64,000 nucleotides of DNA from the NCBI GenBank assembly GCA_051660685.1, contig JBOFQB010000098.1:1-64000 (forward strand), written 5' to 3'. Of this stretch, positions 52,301 through 61,300 are shown one piece after another (position 1 is the first letter of the stretch; each line of letters begins with the position of its first letter). Both the position numbers and the translations under genes were made by a program. The stretch is from JAVBSX01 sp051660685 (GTDB lineage: Bacteria; Planctomycetota; Planctomycetia; Pirellulales; Thermoguttaceae). The notes under the pieces were generated by a model. It ran no database searches. It was not told the DNA's origin and saw nothing but the letters and a program-made list of their open reading frames with translations.

Positions 52301-55300
52301 GCTCTCGGTTTCCGGTCTGGATTTGGGACCGCAGACGGTTGAAAATGCGGCGTATAAGCAAACGATTTTTGCGACGGTAACGAATACGGATTCGGGGGCG
52401 AGTCAGATTGTTGCGTTTGACCCCAAAAAACTCGATGCAAGTGATTTGCGGGGATTGCCGGTTTCAACGGCGGGACCGAATGCGCGACCGACGTTTTTGG
52501 AGCCGATTTTCTACAATGGTTCCAAAGCGATTACAATTCCCGGGAACATAACCGGTTTGACGTTTTCGAAGGTGGACTACAATCTTTGGCATAGAACGCA
52601 GGTTGATTCGGACGTGAAACCGCCGACACCGAGTACGATCAGGCCGGCTGGTCAATATGGCACGTTGGGCGAAGCACAGCAGGTTGGTGCGAGTTTGACA
52701 GATGCCAAATATCTTCCCGGTAATGGTGCGAGTTGGTATTTTGGACTTGAAATGCCGAACCCGCTCATTGTTGATGGTCAACCGAATGCGAATTGGATGA
52801 CTTCGGGTATCAATCAGTTTGGACCCGACCGTTCGGGTTACAAACCGGCTGCGAACATTGATCCTGCTGATCCCTGGATTACGCCGGGACCGTCGGATAC
52901 GGGAGGGACCCGGGTCGGTTCGTATGACATGCCGGGTGGAGCGTATGGTTCCTTGACCAGTAATGCGTTTGATTTGACGGATTATTGTGCGGAAGACAAA
53001 CCGATGATCTATTTTTCGTACAAAATGGATGGGGACGAATCCGATCCGCTCGGTAATGCGCTGCAATACGGTGATGATACCATTATGGTTTATGTAACAG
53101 CAGATGGTTACAATTGGGAACGGGTTGCGGCATCCAGTTATGAACTCATCAGTCATCCAACGAATCCGACGGACCCGACGAATTATACTTCATTGGCCGG
53201 TGATAATCGTTGGCGACAAGCCCGCCTTGATTTGAGCCGTTATGCGGGCAAAACGGATGTGAAAGTCAAGTTTGTCTTTTCGACGGCGGGGGGACAGGTT
53301 GGTTTGGGTAAAATTGATGAAGCGGGGACGCTCTTTACAGCGGTTCCAGCATCCCGATTGTTTGACACGCGGGGTCAGGTTGTGAGTGACACTAGACCGG
53401 TGATTCTCCCAGATGGTTCGCATGAAGATTATTTCCCGAGTGTTGGTGTAACGGGACTGAATCAACAGCATCCGAATTTGCAATCCGACTCGGCGTTTGT
53501 GTTAGGTGAGTACAACAATTTGTTGGTTCCGTTTACTTCTTTGACGACTCCAGCTGGTCTTGCGTCAACGGTGACGTATCGTTACGCGCAAGGATTTTCG
53601 ATGTTTGTTCCGTCCACACCCGGCGCACAAAATCGCGGCAGTTTGACGGATTCGATACGGATTGAATCCTCGCAAGGTTATGTTGTTACCATTTCGTACA
53701 GCGATCTGGTCAATGGTGATTTGAATACCTTGCGCAGTTTGAGTACGGAAGAATTCATGGGCCGTTTGATTGATGAAATTAACCGACGATTTGCGATGCA
53801 GGATACGTCGGAGCAGGTAACGGCGTCGCGGTATACGGTTTATGGAGGTGCGGTTTCCAAGTTGAATCCGTATTATGGACAAGAAATTTATTTTGAGAAC
53901 GTTAAAACGATTTCGACAACGAATGCGAATCTGGTGATAACGGGTTCGGGGAGTTCAGGAACGACATCGGCGGACATAACGGATGATAACATCCTTCAGC
54001 GACTGTCGCAGATGAGTGTCAACGAACTGTTACATTGGCTCAATGCGAACAGTTCGAAGATGGCGAGTGTGGACCGATTGAATGCGTATGTTCCGGTTCC
54101 GATTCGGGGTGACATGACTTCGGAAGAGGTTGCGGCGAGCGTGACGTTTATGGTCAATTTGACGATGAATGATGATTTGAAGGCGTATTTGGCGACTTAT
54201 CCGAGTGCCGATACGGGTTCGGGCTGGAAAGCCCTTGATCAATTCTTTGATTTTGGTTACAAGACCTATAGTGGTGATTATGTTCCGGGAACGCTTTACA
54301 ACATGCAGTTTGGCGATTGGGCGAGGGATCAGTATGGAAACCTTGATCCGAGGATGCTGACGACGCTTTATGGGACGAGTGGAGTCTTGAATGAGCAAGG
54401 TCAACCGCTTGAACTTTTTGGTCTGACCCGGGATGGTGATGCAGCAGATGGTTCCAATGGACGGACGGTCATTCAAAAGGGTGATGGAGAACGCGCTTAT
54501 CGAAACGCAAACGGCGATGTTGTGCGAGGAAATGGTGATTTGGTAACGGATACTCGTATACTCAGCAATGTCTTTGTTCCGGCGAATAAGAACACGATGC
54601 AACGGACGATGCGGCTTGATGTGACGCGGAATATGAATATGGATTATGGGGCGGTTGGGAGTGGAACGACGGCGCAGATGACGCTTGTTGGTAAGGGGAC
54701 GCTTTGGTATCAGGATGATACGCCGTTTGACATTACGGAATTGCAACGGCAGGTGTACGCGAATGACGTTAAGGAGTTCAAGGCAGGTGGAATGTCGGCG
54801 TTTCCGCGAGAACTTCAAGGAGCGAATCCCGAAGAACGATTGGCAAGCGTGTTCTGGTATGGTGAAGAAAATGAGTACGGTAAATACTGGAACAATACCC
54901 TTTACGATGCGAGTAAAGATAATGTTGTACGTCGGGGGAATGACAATGTGCATGGTGGAATCTTTATTGATAACATTATTGTTGGAGCGGCCGGAAGAGG
55001 CGAAATGGTTAGCAACGCCGTTCCGGGGAATACAGGCTTCCTTTCCCTTGCCAATCCACTTTCCGATCCCGCAATCAAGAAGATTGTTGAGGACATTAGT
55101 GCAAGGACCGGCCAAGATGTTTCAGGGGTCATTGAACGCTACATTAAATTCCGTGTTCCGGTTGACACTGTTCAGAGTGGGGCGTATGAACTGAATATAC
55201 GGCGTGGAGCTGAAACGGTTTCGTATATTCCGTCTTCAGGTAATTCGCCGTATCCGCTTGAATTGATGGAGATACGAAATTTGTCGTATAATCGGGCGAC

Positions 55301-58300
55301 ACCGATTTCGCCGATTCATGTCAATGAACGGTTGACGAATGGTATAACGATTGCGACCCCGCTTGTTTCGGAAGTCTATCATGGACAGAAATTTTCGATT
55401 TCGGATGGTGTCAATAAAGTTGATTTCTGTTTCCTTTCGGACGAACTGGTTGGGTCGACCGGGGGAGCGGAAAAGATACTCTTTAGCAGCAATGATACGG
55501 TTGAAACACTTGCGAAGAAGATTGTTGAAGCGATTAACAAGGCGTATGCAGTCAAAAAGATCAACGTCAGTGCAAGTCCGTTCACGAATGGTAATTTGAT
55601 TGACCTTTTTGATGCCGTTGACTTCAAAAATGGCGGTCTTTTGCCGGTTCCGAATCATGATACGGATTCTGAAGAATACAAAGCGTGGTATATTCAGAAT
55701 GGTGAAGGGGGCAAACCGATTAAGCACATTATTTATGGACCGATTTATGCAACACCGGAATACACCTATAATGGTTCGTTCGAGACGTATAACGTCGATC
55801 AGGTGATGTACAGTCGGAGTTTGCAGGAATTTTTGAGTAAGGACTGTTACGCAAGTCGTCTTTATATTGACCCGCAAATGGGGAATGCCCGGGTTGGTGA
55901 TACCAATGTGGAACGTCCAAAAGGTCAGTTGGTGATAACGGGGACAAGCATTACAGCATCTGCGCAAGCGGGTCTTGTGCTTCTTCCGCTTGAACTGAGC
56001 GCGTTACGACCGGGTGTTGTTCCCCAACTCAATCAGGTGATGAATTCGCAACTTCCTGTGATTGACTCTGCGGGCAATGCAATTGTTGGAGCGAATTATG
56101 TTCCGGGAATTGCAATAACGAATAACATTTTTGCGGGGAATCCCGTTGGTATTGCAATTGGCGGAGTTGAGGGGAATGTTCCGTTTGCCCGGATTGTGAA
56201 TAACACGTTCTTTGGTATTCCGACGGAAGTGCCGGGCGGGGTGTTGTGGGCGGGGATCGGTATTGCAGTTGGACCGGATGCTTCACCGACGATTATGAAC
56301 AACATTTTTGCGTATCTTGATACAGGAATTTCGCTTGTTGATTCGGAAATGAAACCGATTGATTTGCAGGTTGGGACGGTTGAGGAAGTCGTTGCGCTTG
56401 CGAATGTGTTCAAGAACAATCGGGTGAATCAACCGGCGATCAATGGACGTTATGGGACGTTTGGGAATAATGAGTATGACAAGATGTTGGGTGAGAATGA
56501 CCCGCTGTTTGTGATGAATATTTATTCGCTGTTTGATCCCGAAACGGGACATCTTGACATGTCGCGGTTGAATTTCTATCTCGATAAAGATTCCCCGGCA
56601 ATTGATACAGCGCGAGAGACGTTGCTGGAACGTGAAGAATGGTATTCACGTTACATCAGTCGGTTGGGAATTCCTCGTTCGACGATTTATGCACCTAATA
56701 CGGACATTTATGGACAGACTCGTGTTGCGGATACAGGGACGAACTCTTCTGGAGGAGGGGGGAGTAATCCGTATGTCGATATGGGGGCAATTGACCGGGT
56801 TGATAAGGTTCCCCCGCGTGCAACCCTTTTGAAACCGCTTGATAATGATGATGCGGGAATTGACCGTAATCGGGAATTGGGCGATGTCGTTCTGATCGAT
56901 GAAATTTTGAATCAGTTTATTGTTCAACTCAGTGATGTCGGAACCGGTTTGGATCGGGCAAGCATCGCTAATGCAAGAGGTAAGGTTCATTCCAACATTG
57001 TAACGGTTTACGAACAGGTTTGGAATGTTGACACGCAGTCTATGGAAGTTCGGAAACTGGTTCAGGATGTTGATTATTTTGCGGATTACAATTCGGCGAA
57101 CGATCAAATCTTCTTGACACCGACGAAGGGACGTTGGAGTAATACGGCGACGTATACGATTTTGCTTGATAATGATGCGATCCCGGATTGGTCGCTTGAA
57201 GTTCCTGATATTATGGCGCTTATTAGGAGCGGAGAAGACGTTCATTTTTGGATTGACGGTCAAAAATTCACGCTTGACATGCAGGGAGTGACGTCGTTTG
57301 CGATTTTCCAACAACGTGTGATGCAGGTTATTGCCGATGTTAATGCGGCCCAAATACCGAGTGTGACGATTAATGGAGTTGACCCGCAGTATCTGGCGTT
57401 GATCCCCGAACAGTATCGTTACGTTCAAGCTGTTCCCAAAATGGTTGGTACAACACCGGTCGGTATCTCCTTTATTCAAGCTCCTTATGTTCATTGTGAC
57501 AGTTTCGATGTAGAAGTCGTCAAGGAATATGGAACGACCGTTGAAGAAGCGATTCGCGGTATCACCATTCCAGGAGTCGAGGTTCTGCTCAACGGAATAC
57601 GGGACCGGGCGGGGAATTCGCTTTTGATGAATCGACCGAACGGACAGACGTATTTTACGGTTGTGATGACAGGTTACGATTACGGAGATGCGTTGCCCGC
57701 TTCGTATGACTTGGTGAATGGAGTGCTTGATCCGGCCCGACATATTGTCTATACGGGTTACAATTTGGGTAAAGGCGTGACGGTTGAGCCTTATCCGCTT
57801 CGTTCGGATCACCGTATAGGACCTGACGGAAAACAGGTGCATGGAGATCGGTATGATGACGGTGTTGAACTCGATGTCTTGGTTCCCGGGAAGACGATTG
57901 ACGTGTCGATTTACATAACCTCGAAAAATGAAGCATTTTCAGAGGTCAACAGTATTGTCGGTTATGTCAATGCGTTCTTTGATTGGGATCAAAGCGGTTC
58001 TTGGGATGTTGCTCAGGATGAACGTATGGAATGGTTGGATGAGACAACGGGGAATTGGTCGCGGGGTGCTGTTCCGGTTAAAGCGGGGCAGAACACGATT
58101 AAGATGCGGGTTCCGACGACGACGAAGAGCGGGGCAATCATTCAGGAAGGGGAGATTTTTGCCCGATTCCGTTTCAGTTCAACGGGACGTGATGCAGCTG
58201 GAATGCAGTTGGGACCGAACGGTTTAACGGCAGATGGAGAGGTCGAGGACTATAAGTTTTTGGTTGCTTCACATCCGAAATCTTATGGAGATGCCCCGCA

Positions 58301-61300
58301 AGGACGTTATCTTGATCCGTATACAGGTCAATATGTCGAGTACAAATATCCGGTTACGAAAGATTCTGGAGGTGCTTGGCATGCGACGGATTTGAAGTAT
58401 GGAGTCAATAAAACGACGAATAAGGCTGAAGTGATTGACGCGACGAAAGAGGAGTCGGCGTATACAAAAATCGCGGGACTTCATTTTGGTCCCCTTGCGC
58501 CGCTTGCTCATTTGGATGCTCAGATGAATGCGGATGCAACGATGAATAAGACAGATGATGGTGTTGCGTCGTTGATGTATAAGGAGAATGCGCAAGCGGG
58601 ACGTAACACGACGATTTTCATTTCAGGAAAAGCGACGACGTTGAATGTTGAGATTACGATTCCGGCTGCACTGATTCAGTACATGCAGGAAAATCCGACT
58701 GCCCGTGTTTATTTTTCGAGTTGGTTTGACTTTTTGGGTGAACATGATTGGACGAATAACAGTGTGAGTGTTTCGCGGACGTTGAGTTTTTCGGACATTC
58801 AAGGACTGACTCGGATTGTGGGGACGGATCGTTACGTTTTGCCGATTTCGGTCAATGTTCCAGCTGGTTTTACCGAAGATCGTGTTTCCTTTGCGAGATT
58901 CCGGGTCAGTTCCTCGCCGATTTTAGGACCTGGAGGACCCGGAGCAGGAGAGGCGGCGATTGACGGAGAGGTTGAGGATTACATGATCTTCATTAGCAAG
59001 GAGCAGACGAATCATCCGGTCAGTTCGCAAGTTCAGGCTCCTTCGGGAGATACAGAGGAGAGCCAATTACCTCAAGAGGGAGCGATTTCGGGTAAAGATG
59101 CGACACATACGGTTGTGATGACGGGCGGAACGCCGAATCAGCCGGTTATGTTGGGCAAGAACATTGTATGGTGGTTTGACCGCGAGAAGTTCCCCGATGT
59201 TATGGACAGTTGGGTTAAGGGGGATTTGAACGGGAATGATGGAGTTGAGTTGCCGAGTGTAACGGTTGGTAATAAGACGTATGAAAACGTGATTTATGCG
59301 GGAGAAGGTAAGGAGACGGTTGCGACCGTTCAGCCGACGAAAGCGGGTCGCGTGAGTGTCTGGATTGACTGGAATGGAGATGGAATTTACAGTGCCGATG
59401 AACGGGTTGTTAATCCTGCAACGGGCAATAACTGGTTTGAAGTCGATCCGACCAATCCGTCGAGTTGTCGGCTGAGTATTCCGGGTTTTGATCTTGGGAG
59501 CAGGGCGAGTTTTGAGACAAAGGCGTTGTTCCGTTACACCTTATCCGGCGATCATACAGGATTAGACGCTTATAATCATGCGATGAGCGGAGAAGCGGAA
59601 GAGTACACTGTAACGATTGTCAATGGTCGTAGTTCCATTACGGGAATGGTGTATAATGACATGAATGGTAATGGGACACATGAGCCGTATGAGCCGGGTA
59701 TTGCCGGTGTCGAAGTTTGGTTGTGGGATAATGCGACCAAGCAGGGCAATCCCGTTATGGTAACGTGGACGGATCGTTTGGGCAATTATACGTTCCCTAT
59801 GCTTTATCCGGGAGAATACTGGGTTGAGCAACGTGAGATACTGTTGCAGGAAGGAGAAAAGAAGTGGACTCCGACGGAACCGCGAGATAATCAGGGTAAA
59901 CCGGTCAAGGTGTATCATGTGGAAGGTCTTGATGACGGAGAGGAACGCGAACGAGTCAATTTCGGTAATTACAAACCGGGTGTTGTTTCGGTCGGCAATG
60001 CAACCGTTGTTGAGGGAAATAGCGGTTACACTTATGTCGATGTGGACGTTTACATGACTGGTTCGATAGGGGCGCAAACGGAGATTACGTTGACGACGGG
60101 AGATGGAACGGCGTTTGCGGGTCTTGATTATGTGGGCGAGACACAGAAGGTGGTGTTCTCGGGCAATGAAACGTTGGAAGCGGCTTGGAATGTTCGACAG
60201 ATTACCTCGAATCTCGGTGTTGAGATGGGGCAATACGATCTTGCGATTTCAGGCGGTTCACTTAGTTATGTGACGAAAATTGGCTCAACTTGGCAGGTGA
60301 TGGTCGAAAGTCTCGATGATCCGAACGGTTCGTTCATGTTGACCAATAGTGCCCGGGATAGTATCGCTTCACAAGTCGTGGAAGTAACGAAAAAAGATGC
60401 AAACGGTAAGATTCTCGTTGATGAACAGGGTCGAGTCGTTCGTGAAGTTCATGTCGTTTGGTTGACGTATAATGGAACGGGATATGACCTTTATTATTCC
60501 TTTGGAAGTGTTTATGATTTGAGGACGTTGCAGCAGAACATTCACAAATTGAAGACGGAAGACAATTTGAGTGCGTCTGACCCGCAGATTTCTAAAGGGG
60601 CAGATGGTCGCGTGTATACGAGTTGGTACACAAAGGATGCGGGCGGTCATTGCAAGTTGTTTGTCTTTGAACCTTCTGCGGCGAATTTGAGTAACGGTGT
60701 TGGGGCGGTTGTCGTTCCAGCTGGTAATCCGGCTGTGTACTCGGGGTCGCTTCCTTACTCGGGCAAAGTGTCGGAAGTCAAAATGGACGGATCGACGATT
60801 GCGTGGACGACGACGGATTCAAAGGTTTATGTTTCAACGGTTGTCAATGGTATTCGTGAAACACGATTGATTTCGGCGAACGAAACGGGAACGGTTTCCA
60901 ATCAACGGATTCAGCTTTGTGATGGTCTGGTTGTCTGGGAACACCAAGTTGTTCAGTCGAATCAGAAGACGGAAAACATTGCGATTTACAATGTTGAGAA
61001 GGCTGCGCGGGTTTACATTACACAAGGATCAGCGAAAGATTCGGCGTTTTCCTCTCCGACCGTCAATCAATACTGGGTTGCGTTTGAACATAAAACGGAA
61101 TCGGGTTATTACGATATTTATGCGGTCAGTGTGGACAGTATTGACTGGTCGGCTGGAACTCAATCGTTGGATAAATTGGGAACACAATTGATTTCTCAGA
61201 AGACGGGAACCAAGCAGCATGATGATGTTGCGCCGCAACTTTCGGGGGACCGGATTGTTTGGCGTTCAGCGGTTTTGGGAACAAATAGTTGGGCGGTTTA

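Noticed and set aside
56646..57842. Leftward frame of 398 residues inside the giant gene
   Set aside because: Same composition as other shadows and no ribosome-binding site or family. The sense strand encodes Ig-like and GEVED sequence.
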